Shown here: positions 1 to 6,853 of the stretch, piece after piece
Layout of the letters: every line of letters begins with the position of its first letter
Position numbering within the stretch: position 1 is the first letter of the stretch
DNA from: REEB95 sp035275845
GTDB taxonomy: Bacteria; Pseudomonadota; Alphaproteobacteria; ATCC43930; CGMCC-115725
Direction: 5' to 3'
DNA: 13,472 nt
NCBI GenBank assembly: GCA_035275845.1
Contig: DATEMD010000202.1
Span: forward strand, 1 to 13,472
The notes under the pieces: model-generated
Seen by the model: the letters and a program-made list of their open reading frames with translations, nothing else
What the model was told of the DNA's origin: nothing
Database searches by the model: none
Translations under genes and position numbers: made by a program

Positions 1-250
1 CGCCAGCGCGCGACAGCCACCACACCAGCGCCGCGACGATCGCCGCCGCGAGGGCGGCGAACAGCAGCGTGCCGCCGCCGCCGTTGAACAGGCCGAAGCT
101 GACGCCGCGATTCCAGGTCAGAACCAGGTTGAAGACCGGCAGGACTGCAGCCAGATCGGTGCCGCGGGCTGCGAAGAACGCGACCACCCACGCCTTGACC
201 GCCTGATCGAGCGCGACGACGAGGAGCGCCACGAGAAGACCGCGCCGCAT
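1..250 (-). CDS. lspA: Signal peptidase II (lipoprotein signal peptidase), N-terminal part
   Basis: Integral membrane aspartyl protease that cleaves the signal peptide of diacylglyceryl-modified prolipoproteins in the inner membrane. Only the first 83 codons are present; the gene runs off the left edge. The translation starts MRRGLLVALLVVALDQAVKAW, where the DQ-x2-K element of the first membrane segment is typical of LspA. It continues with the conserved NLVLTWNRGVSFGLF block (WN-x-G-x-SFGLF) and a second hydrophobic segment. The two catalytic aspartates of the family lie further downstream and are not in the window. The ATG shares its A with the ileS stop (TGATG), so translation is probably coupled to ileS, an order common in proteobacteria. 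What is seen (motifs, overlap) makes the identity secure despite truncation. Confidence 0.93.
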   Translation of the reverse strand, partial: MRRGLLVALLVVALDQAVKAWVVAFFAARGTDLAAVLPVFNLVLTWNRGVSFGLFNGGGGTLLFAALAAAIVAALVWWLSRAG

Positions 251-3156
251 CAGACCGCTTCGTCCCGCGCACCGACCGCGTCGGCGCAACGACGGCACAG
301 ATCGACATGGGTGGGATCGCCGCCGACCTCGGGCAGCACGCGCCAGCAGCGTGCGCATTTGTCGCCGGGCGCGCGTTCGACCACGACGGCAACCCCGGGC
401 ACGTCTGGCAGGGTGAAGGCGCCGGGCGGCGGTGCGCCCGCGGCGAAGGCGGCGGCCGAGGTGATGCACAATTCGGCGGCGTCGACACCGGCGAAAGCGG
501 TGTGCGCATCCGCGTTCGCATAAATCTGGACCGCGGCCTGCAAACTCGAGCCAAGGAATTTCTCGGCGCGTTTCAATTCGATCGCGCCGGTGACGACGCG
601 GCGGACATCGCGAACGCGTGTCCACTTGAGGCCAAGCGCTTCACTCCGCCAAGTCGCCGGTATCTGCGGATAGGGCTGGAAGTGGACGCTACTGTCGTCG
701 CCGTCGCCTTGGCGGCAGAGCCACGCCTCCTCCGCCGTGAAGCACAGCACCGGCGCCAGCCAGCGCACCAACGCATCGAACACGCGATCGAGCACGGTGC
801 GCACGGCACGGCGGCGCAAATCGCCGGGTGAATCGCAATAGAGCGAGTCCTTGCGCACGTCGAAATAGAACGCCGACAGATCGACGGCGCAGAACGCGTG
901 CAGCTCGGTGAACATGGTGTGGAAATCGTAGGCTTCGAGGCAGCCGCGCACGATACCGTCGAGCGCGTGCAGGCGGTGCAGCACCCAGGATTCGAGCTCT
1001 GGCAGCTGCGCTTCGGCGAGGCGTTCGCGTTCGGTGAAGCCGTTGAGCGCACCAAGCAGGTAACGCAGCGTGTTCCGCAGCCGGCGATAGATTTCACTCT
1101 GCTGCTTGAGGATCTCGGGACCGATGCGTAAATCGTCGGCATAGTTGGCGGCGACGACCCACAGCCGGAGGATGTCGGCGCCGCTCTTCGCCACGACGTC
1201 CTGCGGCGAGGTCACGTTGCCGAGCGATTTGGACATCTTGCGGCCTTGCTCGTCGAGCACGAAGCCGTGCGTCAACACCGCTTCATACGGCGCGCGCCCG
1301 CGCGTGCCGCAGGCTTCGAGCAGCGAGGAATGGAACCAGCCGCGATGCTGGTCGGACCCTTCGAGATACAGCGACGCCGGCCAGGCGAGATCGGCGTTGC
1401 GCCGCGGCTCGAGAACGAAGGCGTGGGTCGAGCCGGAATCGAACCAGACATCGACGATATCCTTCACTTGCTCGTAATCGGCCGGATCGCGGCCGGATCC
1501 CAGGAATTCGGCCGGATTGCGCGTGAACCAGGCGTCGGAGCCTTCCTTCTCGAAGGCGGCGGCGATGCGATCGACGACCGCCTGATCGCGCAACGGTGCA
1601 CCGGCCTTTTTGTCGACGAACACGGCGATCGGCACGCCCCAAGCGCGCTGCCGCGAGATGCACCAATCGGGCCGCGTTTCGATCATGGCACGGATGCGAT
1701 TGCGGCCTTGTTCGGGAATCCAGCGCGTCGCGTCGATCGCTGCGAGCGCGGTTTCGCGCAGTGTCTGGCCGTCGGCGCCCTTGATATCCATGCCGATGAA
1801 CCATTGCGGCGTGGTGCGGAAGATGAGCGGTGCCTTGGAGCGCCAGGAATGCGGATAGGAGTGCACCAGCTTGGCTTCGCCCAGCAGCGCACCGGCCTGT
1901 TTCAGCGCCGCGATCACCGCCGCGTTGGCATCGCCTTCCTTGCCGTTCGGCTTGTAGACGCGCTTGCCGGCGAATAGCGGCAGCGACGCGACATAGCTGC
2001 CGTCGGCGGCGACCGTCTCCGGCACGGCAATGCCGTGTTTGCGGCCGAGATCGAAATCGTCGGCGCCGTGCCCCGGCGCGATGTGGACGAAGCCCGTGCC
2101 GTCGGTATCGGTGACGAACCCGCCCGGCAGCAACGGCACGTCGAAATCGTAGCCCTGACCGTGCAGCGGATGCCGGCAAACCGTACCGGCGAGATCGGCG
2201 CCTTTGAGCGCCATGAGCGTGTCGGCCTTGAAGCCGAGGGTTTTCTCAAGCTCAGGCCAGCGCGTTTCGGCAATGACGATGTGCTCGCCAGCCTTCAACG
2301 GGCTGTCGCCAGCGACTTCGCGGACGCGCAGCACGAGATAGGCCATCTCAGCGCCGTAGGCGATCGCGCGGTTGCCGGGCAGCGTCCACGGCGTCGTCGT
2401 CCAAATCACGATCGAGGCGTTTTTGATCTCGCGATGACCCGGCTTCGCCACCGGAAACTTGACCCAAACCTGGGTCGAGGTGTGGTCGTGATATTCGATT
2501 TCGGCCTCGGCCAGCGCCGTCTGCTCGACCACCGACCACATCACCGGCTTCGCGCCGCGGAACAGCAGACCGTTCATCAGGAATTTGCCGATCTCGCGCG
2601 CGATCTGCGCCTCGGCGGCGAACTCCATCGTCGTATAAGGATGCGACCAATCGCCGATGACGCCGAGACGCTCGAACTCAGCGCGCTGGACGCCAATCCA
2701 ATGGCGCGCGAATTCGCGACATTCGTTGCGAAACTCGACGACAGGTACCGCGTCTTTCGATTTCTTCTTGGCGCGGTACTCCTCCTCGATCTTCCATTCG
2801 ATCGGCAGGCCGTGACAGTCCCAGCCCGGCACGTAGACGGCATCCTTGCCGCTCATCTGCTGCGCGCGGTTGATGACGTCCTTGAGGATCTTGTTGAGCG
2901 CGTGGCCGATATGGAGGTTGCCGTTGGCGTAGGGCGGACCGTCATGCAGGATGAATTTCGGCCGGCCCTTCGACGCCGTCCGTTGGCGCTGCCAAAGGCC
3001 GAGGCGCGCCCAGCGCGCGAGCATCGCCGGTTCGCGCTTGGGCAGGTCGGCGCGCATGGCGAACGGCGTGTCGGGCAGGAAGACGGTGGCGCGATAATCC
3101 TTGCCCGGATTGGCGCCGGAATCCGCCGTTGAATCGTCAGCCATGGCGTTGGTCAT
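250..3156 (-). CDS. ileS: Isoleucine--tRNA ligase
   Basis: Cytoplasmic class I aminoacyl-tRNA synthetase that charges tRNA-Ile. At 968 residues it is of normal bacterial length. Visible elements: the HIGH motif at residues 82-85 after PPYANGNL; the CP1 editing domain with TTTPWTLPGN near 253-262 and GTGFVHIAPGHGADDF near 353; the WCISRQRAWGVPI block near 498; the KMSKS loop at 640-644; the tRNA anticodon-binding region; and a C-terminal zinc finger with Cys934, Cys937, Cys954 and Cys957, the form typical of most bacterial IleRS. Two ATGs (3156 and 3144) could serve as start; neither has a clear Shine-Dalgarno sequence, and the upstream one is used here. It lies 36 bases after ribF and overlaps lspA, consistent with one transcript. 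Confidence 0.98.
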   Translation of the reverse strand: MTNAMADDSTADSGANPGKDYRATVFLPDTPFAMRADLPKREPAMLARWARLGLWQRQRTASKGRPKFILHDGPPYANGNLHIGHALNKILKDVINRAQQMSGKDAVYVPGWDCHGLPIEWKIEEEYRAKKKSKDAVPVVEFRNECREFARHWIGVQRAEFERLGVIGDWSHPYTTMEFAAEAQIAREIGKFLMNGLLFRGAKPVMWSVVEQTALAEAEIEYHDHTSTQVWVKFPVAKPGHREIKNASIVIWTTTPWTLPGNRAIAYGAEMAYLVLRVREVAGDSPLKAGEHIVIAETRWPELEKTLGFKADTLMALKGADLAGTVCRHPLHGQGYDFDVPLLPGGFVTDTDGTGFVHIAPGHGADDFDLGRKHGIAVPETVAADGSYVASLPLFAGKRVYKPNGKEGDANAAVIAALKQAGALLGEAKLVHSYPHSWRSKAPLIFRTTPQWFIGMDIKGADGQTLRETALAAIDATRWIPEQGRNRIRAMIETRPDWCISRQRAWGVPIAVFVDKKAGAPLRDQAVVDRIAAAFEKEGSDAWFTRNPAEFLGSGRDPADYEQVKDIVDVWFDSGSTHAFVLEPRRNADLAWPASLYLEGSDQHRGWFHSSLLEACGTRGRAPYEAVLTHGFVLDEQGRKMSKSLGNVTSPQDVVAKSGADILRLWVVAANYADDLRIGPEILKQQSEIYRRLRNTLRYLLGALNGFTERERLAEAQLPELESWVLHRLHALDGIVRGCLEAYDFHTMFTELHAFCAVDLSAFYFDVRKDSLYCDSPGDLRRRAVRTVLDRVFDALVRWLAPVLCFTAEEAWLCRQGDGDDSSVHFQPYPQIPATWRSEALGLKWTRVRDVRRVVTGAIELKRAEKFLGSSLQAAVQIYANADAHTAFAGVDAAELCITSAAAFAAGAPPPGAFTLPDVPGVAVVVERAPGDKCARCWRVLPEVGGDPTHVDLCRRCADAVGARDEAV

Positions 3157-3192
3157 AGGCGGACGGCACGGCCGCGGTCAACGGAAAGGGCG

Positions 3193-4143
3193 TCACAGTT
3201 CGGGCTTTTTAGCCGCCAGAATGCGGCGCGCCCGCGCAACGTCGTCGCCGATCTGCGCCTTGAGCGCGTCGAGGCCTGCAAACGCGGCGTCGGGACGCAG
3301 ATACTCGACCAACGCCAGGCGCAGATGCCGGCCGTAAAGTTCGCCAGCAAAATCGATGAGATAGGCTTCGAGGCCGAGTTCGTGCTCGCCCAGAGTCGGC
3401 CGGCGGCCGAAATACGCCGCCGCCGGATGCCATTCCGTGCGCTTGCCGTCCTCGATGCCGGCGAAAGCGGCGTAGATCCCGGGCGCCGGCCGCAGATAAT
3501 CGGCCAGCGGCAGGTTGGCGGTCGGATAGCCGAGGCTTTTACCGACGCCCGCTGCATGTTCGACACGACCATCGATTTCCCACCAGCGGCCAAGCAGCTT
3601 GGCCGCCTCGCCCGGCCGCGCGCCGGTCAGGTGCTCACGAATGCGCGTCGACGAATAAGCCTCGCCGCCGGACGCGGCTTCACGCTCGACGATGGTGACG
3701 GCGAAGCCGCGTGCGCGTGCTTGGTTGACGAGGAATTCTGCGGTGCCGCGGCGCTGGTTGCCGAAGACGAAATCGTAGCCGACGACGACGTGGCTGGCGC
3801 CGAGGCCGCGCACCAGGATCTCGTCGATGAATTGCTCCGCCGTGCGCTTGGCGAAGTCGCGGTCAAAATGCAGCGCGAAGAGTAAATCGACTCCGAGTTC
3901 TTCAATATGCCGCGCCTTGCTGCGAAACGGCGTCAGCCGGAACGGCGGCGCCGCTGGATTGAAGACGGCATAGGGATGCGGCTCGAAGGTGAGGACGGCG
4001 TGCGGCACTCGCGTCGCGTGCGCGACCCGGCCGGCGGCCGCGATCACGACCCGGTGGCCGGGATGAAGGCCGTCGAAGTTGCCGATGGCAACCGCGGCGC
4101 CGCGATCGGCGCCCTCGGCGCGTTCGTGTCGGAAGATGCGCAC
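3193..4143 (-). CDS. ribF: Bifunctional riboflavin kinase / FAD synthetase
   Basis: Cytoplasmic enzyme that phosphorylates riboflavin to FMN and adenylylates FMN to FAD. The 316-residue length fits the bifunctional bacterial form. The N-terminal FAD synthetase nucleotidyltransferase domain has AIGNFDGLHPGH at residues 19-30, where the G-x-H-x-GH element is the nucleotide-binding signature, and SSTRIREHL near 164-172. The C-terminal riboflavin kinase domain shows GKSLGYPTANL at 201-211 (PTAN motif) and PGIYA near 221. The start is a GTG at 4143, chosen because the protein then begins MRIFRH, the usual alphaproteobacterial N-terminus. It stands between the maoC-like gene (78-base gap) and ileS (36-base gap), all on the minus strand. 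Confidence 0.97.
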   Translation of the reverse strand: MRIFRHERAEGADRGAAVAIGNFDGLHPGHRVVIAAAGRVAHATRVPHAVLTFEPHPYAVFNPAAPPFRLTPFRSKARHIEELGVDLLFALHFDRDFAKRTAEQFIDEILVRGLGASHVVVGYDFVFGNQRRGTAEFLVNQARARGFAVTIVEREAASGGEAYSSTRIREHLTGARPGEAAKLLGRWWEIDGRVEHAAGVGKSLGYPTANLPLADYLRPAPGIYAAFAGIEDGKRTEWHPAAAYFGRRPTLGEHELGLEAYLIDFAGELYGRHLRLALVEYLRPDAAFAGLDALKAQIGDDVARARRILAAKKPEL

Positions 4144-4221
4144 GGACGTGAAACTATCCCGGGAATCGGGCGGACGGATAGGGCGGCATTGCGTCGCGAG
4201 TCGGGTCGGTTGCCCGCGCCG

Positions 4222-4680
4222 TTACGCGATTGCGTTGCGGCGCGACGGCACCATGACTTCCGCCTCGCCGTCGAGCACCACCAGATCGCCGACGCGGCAG
4301 ACGGTTTTCAGCCGCACCCGTTTCTTGGCCGTGTCGATGTCGGCGACGGTGACCTGCGCTTCGATCGTCTCGTCGATGCGCACTGGCGCGCGAAACGCGA
4401 GCGATTGGCTGAGATAGATCGTGCCCGGCCCCGGCAGAATGGCGATCACCGTCGACAGAAAGCTGGCCGACAGCATGCCGTGGACGATACGCCCCTTGAA
4501 GCGTGTCGTCTTGGCGAATTCTTCGTCGAGATGGAGTGGGTTATGGTCGCCGGTCAGATCGGCAAACGTGCGCACGTCGGCATCGGTCACGGTATGAAAA
4601 TAGGAAGCCGTCATGCCGACGGTGAGGTCTTCGAGCGCGTAAGCCCGGCGCGCCGTCGCCCGCTGACGAACATCATCCAT
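4222..4680 (-). CDS. MaoC-like hot-dog hydratase ((R)-specific enoyl-CoA hydratase type)
   Basis: Predicted cytoplasmic hydratase of 152 residues, the size of single-domain PhaJ-type enzymes that hydrate trans-2-enoyl-CoA to (R)-3-hydroxyacyl-CoA. The hydratase signature is visible as DLTGDHNPLHLD at residues 41-52, giving a D45-x4-H50 pair like the catalytic Asp and His of PhaJ. It is followed by GRIVHGMLSASFLS near 63-76 and a hot-dog core. The frame stays open upstream to 4785, but the ATG at 4680 is chosen: a GGAG at 4687-4690 sits six bases before it, and the family fold begins soon after. Upstream is a dyad at 4712-4724. It is same-strand with ribF, so co-transcription is possible. The substrate is unknown; the PhaJ link is by family only. 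Confidence 0.9.
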   Translation of the reverse strand: MDDVRQRATARRAYALEDLTVGMTASYFHTVTDADVRTFADLTGDHNPLHLDEEFAKTTRFKGRIVHGMLSASFLSTVIAILPGPGTIYLSQSLAFRAPVRIDETIEAQVTVADIDTAKKRVRLKTVCRVGDLVVLDGEAEVMVPSRRNAIA

Positions 4681-4711
4681 AACGAACTCCGTGGTCGGCC
4701 CCCACGCGTTT

Positions 4712-4724
4712 TGTGCAGTGCACA
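4712..4724. promoter_or_regulatory. 13-bp dyad TGTGCA-G-TGCACA upstream of the maoC-like gene
   Basis: A perfect inverted repeat, TGTGCAGTGCACA, 31 bases before the ATG of the maoC-like gene and in the divergent space shared with the Rieske oxygenase. On the minus strand a TTTAAT hexamer (4724-4729) could be a -10 element, with TTGCCC (4745-4750) as a poor -35 at a short 15-base spacing. The dyad would then overlap the transcription start, a usual place for a repressor operator. The dyad is seen directly; operator function is inference. Confidence 0.35.
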
Positions 4725-4920
4725 TTAAACGTCGGCATCCGTACGGGCAAGGGGGCGGATGAAATTCGCCCGTCGGGACGAGCATTTTGGCGGTTTTGCC
4801 GCGAGTACTGCGATGTCATTGGCGTGACTTTTTCGCAACAGCACAATCGGCCGGCAGAACCCTTCCCGGACCGAACCGCGGGCGGTAGTCTCGCCCTCGG
4901 CTGCACGCTGCGCCGTCTCC

Positions 4921-4924
4921 GGAG
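4921..4924 (+). promoter_or_regulatory. Ribosome binding site that decides the Rieske oxygenase start
   Basis: GGAG (GGAGA at 4921-4925) lies ten bases before a TTG at 4935 and only one base before another TTG at 4926. The long ATG-initiated version from 4713 has no such signal, and its extra 74 residues do not resemble the family. The TTG at 4935 is therefore preferred. Confidence 0.4.
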
Positions 4925-4934
4925 ATTGGCCGAC

Positions 4935-5969
4935 TTGGACTCAGACACCGCCGCCTTGCGCGACATGTGGTACTTCGCCCTGCCGGGCCACGCGCTCCGG
5001 CGCGGCCGGGTCGTTGCGCGCACGCTGCTCGGCGAGCCGGTGTTACTCGGCCGCGCCGCCGATGGCGCGCCGTTCGCGCTGCGCAACATCTGTCCGCATC
5101 GCGGCATCCCGCTGAGCTACGGCACGTTCGACGGACGCGAAGTCGAATGCTGCTATCACGGTTGGCGGTTCGACACGGCTGGCCGCTGCACCGCCATTCC
5201 GTCGCTCACCGAAGGCCAGAAGCTGACGCCCGGCAAGATCGGCGTCGCCGCGTATCCGGCGCGCGAGGTCCAGGGCAATGTCTGGCTGTTCTTCGGCGAC
5301 GACCCAGCCAGCGCGCCGCCGCCGCCGGCAATTCCGGAAATCGGCGACGCGACGCCCAAGCTGTTCGAGCGCATGCGTGTGCCAGCCGCGATCGATCACG
5401 CCGTGGTCGGGTTGATGGATCCGGCGCACGGCGCCTTCGTCCATCGCGCCTGGTGGTGGCGCTCGCGCGGCTCGATCCACGAGAAGGCCAAGGAATTCGC
5501 CGCCAGCCCTTACGGCTTCACGATGCTGCGCCACGCGCCGTCGTCGAACGCCAACGCCTATCGCCTGCTCGGCGGTGCGCCGGAAACCGAAATCACGTTC
5601 CAGCTGCCGTCGACGCGGATCGAGCATATCCGCGTCGGCAAGCGGTTCGTCGCCAGCTTGACGGCGGTGACGCCATTGACCGACGGCGAGGCCGAGGTGA
5701 ATCACGCGATCTATTGGGACGTGCCGTGGCTGTCGGCGTTGAAGCCGGCGCTGCGTCCCTATGTCCGCGCGTTCCTCAATCAGGATCGGCGGGTCATCGT
5801 GATGCAAAGCGAAGGCTTGAAGCACGATCCGTCGCTCATGCTCATCAACGACGCCGACACGCAGGCCAAGTGGTATTACCAGCTGAAGCAGGAATACCGC
5901 GGCGCGCGCAGCGCCGGCCGCGCCTTCGTCAATCCGGTCAAAGGCCGCGTGCTGCGCTGGCGCAGCTGA
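4935..5969 (+). CDS. Rieske [2Fe-2S] non-haem iron oxygenase, alpha-subunit type
   Basis: Predicted oxygenase component of a Rieske ring-hydroxylating or O-demethylating system, about 344 residues, close to the size of vanillate demethylase-type oxygenases. The N-terminal Rieske domain holds C53-P-H55 and C72-C-Y-H75 with 16 residues between, the ligands of the [2Fe-2S] cluster. The C-terminal catalytic domain has D162-x2-H165-x4-H170, which fits the mononuclear iron site; D284 in NQDRR is a candidate third ligand. The frame is open back to an ATG at 4713, but that leader runs through the divergent promoter region and looks non-coding. I prefer TTG 4935 with its GGAG; ATG 4965 is another choice. 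No ferredoxin or reductase gene is adjacent, so the electron donor must lie elsewhere. The substrate cannot be read from the sequence. Confidence 0.9.
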   Translation: MDSDTAALRDMWYFALPGHALRRGRVVARTLLGEPVLLGRAADGAPFALRNICPHRGIPLSYGTFDGREVECCYHGWRFDTAGRCTAIPSLTEGQKLTPGKIGVAAYPAREVQGNVWLFFGDDPASAPPPPAIPEIGDATPKLFERMRVPAAIDHAVVGLMDPAHGAFVHRAWWWRSRGSIHEKAKEFAASPYGFTMLRHAPSSNANAYRLLGGAPETEITFQLPSTRIEHIRVGKRFVASLTAVTPLTDGEAEVNHAIYWDVPWLSALKPALRPYVRAFLNQDRRVIVMQSEGLKHDPSLMLINDADTQAKWYYQLKQEYRGARSAGRAFVNPVKGRVLRWRS

Positions 5970-6033
5970 CGCGCCCCTCGCCGCGCCGCCGCACTGGCGA
6001 TAGAATACGCACGGTACAATCGGGAGATCGGCG

Positions 6034-6441
6034 ATGAATCAAGGCGCAACGCAAGCTGCGTCACAGCTGCTGGCGGCCCTGCGTTTCGGCGGCGACGGAC
6101 TTATTCCGGCGGTCGCGCAGCAGCACGACAGCGGCGAGGTTCTGATGCTCGCCTGGATGAATCGCGACGCGGTGATGGAAACGCTCAAGACCGGACGCGT
6201 CTGCTACTGGTCGCGTTCGCGCAAACAGCTTTGGCGCAAAGGCGAAAGCTCGGGCCATGTGCAGCGGCTGGTCGAGTTGCGGATCGATTGCGACGGTGAT
6301 GCGCTGTTGGTGCTCGTCGATCAGAGCGGCGTCGCGTGTCACACCGGTACGCGCAGTTGTTTTTTCCGCGCGGTGCGCGACGGCGTGCCGATCGAGATTC
6401 AAAAGCCGAGCGGCACGGCAACGCCGGGCGAAACGCGCTGA
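6034..6441 (+). CDS. hisI: Phosphoribosyl-AMP cyclohydrolase
   Basis: Cytoplasmic enzyme of histidine synthesis that opens the adenine ring of phosphoribosyl-AMP to give ProFAR (third step). The 135-residue protein is the monofunctional form, without the HisE pyrophosphohydrolase domain found fused in enterobacteria. Signatures: LMLAWMN at 37-43, GRVCYWSRSR at 54-63, LWRKGESSGH at 66-75, the metal-binding DCDGDALL at 85-92, and GVACHTGTRSCFF at 99-111. The zinc ligands expected in the family correspond to Cys86, Cys102 and Cys109. The ATG has GGGAG at 6022-6026, seven bases upstream. It lies 64 bases after the Rieske gene on the same strand, away from other his genes in this window. Confidence 0.97.
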   Translation: MNQGATQAASQLLAALRFGGDGLIPAVAQQHDSGEVLMLAWMNRDAVMETLKTGRVCYWSRSRKQLWRKGESSGHVQRLVELRIDCDGDALLVLVDQSGVACHTGTRSCFFRAVRDGVPIEIQKPSGTATPGETR

Positions 6442-6449
6442 CGCGCAAT

Positions 6450-6465
6450 TGCGTCATATGACGCA
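6450..6465. repeat. 16-bp perfect palindrome, TGACGC half-sites
   Basis: TGCGTCATATGACGCA is an exact 16-bp palindrome nine bases after the hisI stop. A third TGACGC copy overlaps the hisI stop at 6439-6444, so three half-sites alternate in orientation within 27 bases. This looks like a dimeric regulator operator. No T-tract follows, so it is not a typical terminator. Confidence 0.5.
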
Positions 6466-6542
6466 TCGGATCGCGTCTGTGATTGCGGCGGCATGCCTGT
6501 GGCACACCACCGATCCGGAGAATCATTGAGAACGGCGACGGA

Positions 6543-6586
6543 AAGCTAGGTCTCCGCGTGGCAGCAATGCCACAGAGACCAAACTT
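6543..6586 (+). ncRNA. Hairpin with GCAA tetraloop (candidate structured RNA)
   Basis: GGTCTC (6549-6554) pairs with GAGACC (6575-6580). Inside, GTGGCA (6558-6563) pairs with TGCCAC (6568-6573) and is capped by GCAA (6564-6567), a GNRA tetraloop. An asymmetric internal loop (CGC against A) separates the two stems. AAG (6543-6545) can also pair with CTT (6584-6586) across a 3x3 internal loop. There is no U-run after it, so termination is unlikely. A GNRA loop with internal loops is typical of folded RNA, but expression and strand are inferred. Confidence 0.35.
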
Positions 6587-6643
6587 CGCGCCCACCGATA
6601 CAGTCGACACAGTAAAGCCATCATTGGTGACATCATCTGGTCC

Positions 6644-6679
6644 CAGCCGCCGTGTTACGGCAACAACGCGGCGCGGCTG
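6644..6679 (+). repeat. Second inverted repeat in the hisI-lipoprotein interval
   Basis: CAGCCGC (6644-6650) pairs with GCGGCTG (6673-6679). Within the arms, TGTT can pair with AACA around ACGGC, so a longer imperfect hairpin is possible. No poly-T follows, arguing against a terminator. Confidence 0.35.
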
Positions 6680-6733
6680 CGACGTTGAAGTGCGAAGCGC
6701 CCGAAACGTTTTGCGTTCATCGGGAGACTTCTT

Positions 6734-6853
6734 TTGGACTGGTTACGCTTTGTGCTGGCGAAGGAATCACATCGCCCCGACGGTGACGGGATGTCACGCG
6801 TCGGCGCACGATTGAAAACCAAGGAATGGGGATTGAATCATGAAAAGCCTTAA
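6734..6853 (+). CDS. Candidate small protein, 39 residues, overlapping the lipoprotein start
   Basis: A TTG-initiated ORF at 6734 has GGGAG at 6722-6726, seven bases upstream. It encodes a hydrophobic N-terminus (MDWLRFVLAKE), then a basic, polar tail ending NHEKP. The stop at 6851-6853 lies past the lipoprotein ATG at 6840, a 14-base overlap that would favour translational coupling. No family is recognised and there is no signal peptide. Codon use is less GC3-biased than in neighbouring genes, which weakens the case. It might be a leader peptide, a small real protein, or chance. Confidence 0.3.
   Translation: MDWLRFVLAKESHRPDGDGMSRVGARLKTKEWGLNHEKP

Larger units (their letters stand above)
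6442..6733 (+). other. Non-coding stretch with several potential RNA structures
   Basis: No protein-coding gene is evident here. Besides the three separately listed elements, there is a nested structure at 6467-6517: CGGATC (6467-6472) can pair with GATCCG (6512-6517) around an inner GTGG-CACA-CCAC hairpin (6499-6510). The string of structures runs from just after hisI to about 6680. It could be a structured 5' leader for the lipoprotein gene, a small RNA, or unrelated inverted repeats. I found no match to a riboswitch class I can recall. Confidence 0.4.

Noticed and set aside
2035..3132. Long plus-strand open frame (365 codons) opposite ileS
   Set aside because: It is a shadow of ileS created by GC-rich codon bias; the minus strand has all IleRS motifs.
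4713..4934. ATG-started N-terminal extension of the Rieske oxygenase
   Set aside because: No ribosome binding site, it begins within the 4712-4724 dyad and its residues do not resemble the family.
6015..6020. TACAAT as a -10 element for hisI
   Set aside because: Transcription would start at about 6027, after the GGGAG ribosome binding site, leaving the message without it; no -35 matches either.
6458..6529. Short ORF of 23 codons after hisI (MTHRIASVIAAACLW...)
   Set aside because: It starts inside the 16-bp palindrome with no ribosome binding site and has no recognisable features.
6530..6600. Resemblance of GACGGAAAGCTAGG to the GACGCAAAGC core of the c-di-GMP-I riboswitch
   Set aside because: The 5' GGCAAACC-type helix and the 3' receptor sequence of that class are absent; only a short string is similar.
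6483..6815. 110-codon open frame upstream of the lipoprotein gene
   Set aside because: It runs through all the hairpins, its composition is not protein-like and it has no ribosome binding site; the frame at 6734 is the better small-ORF candidate.
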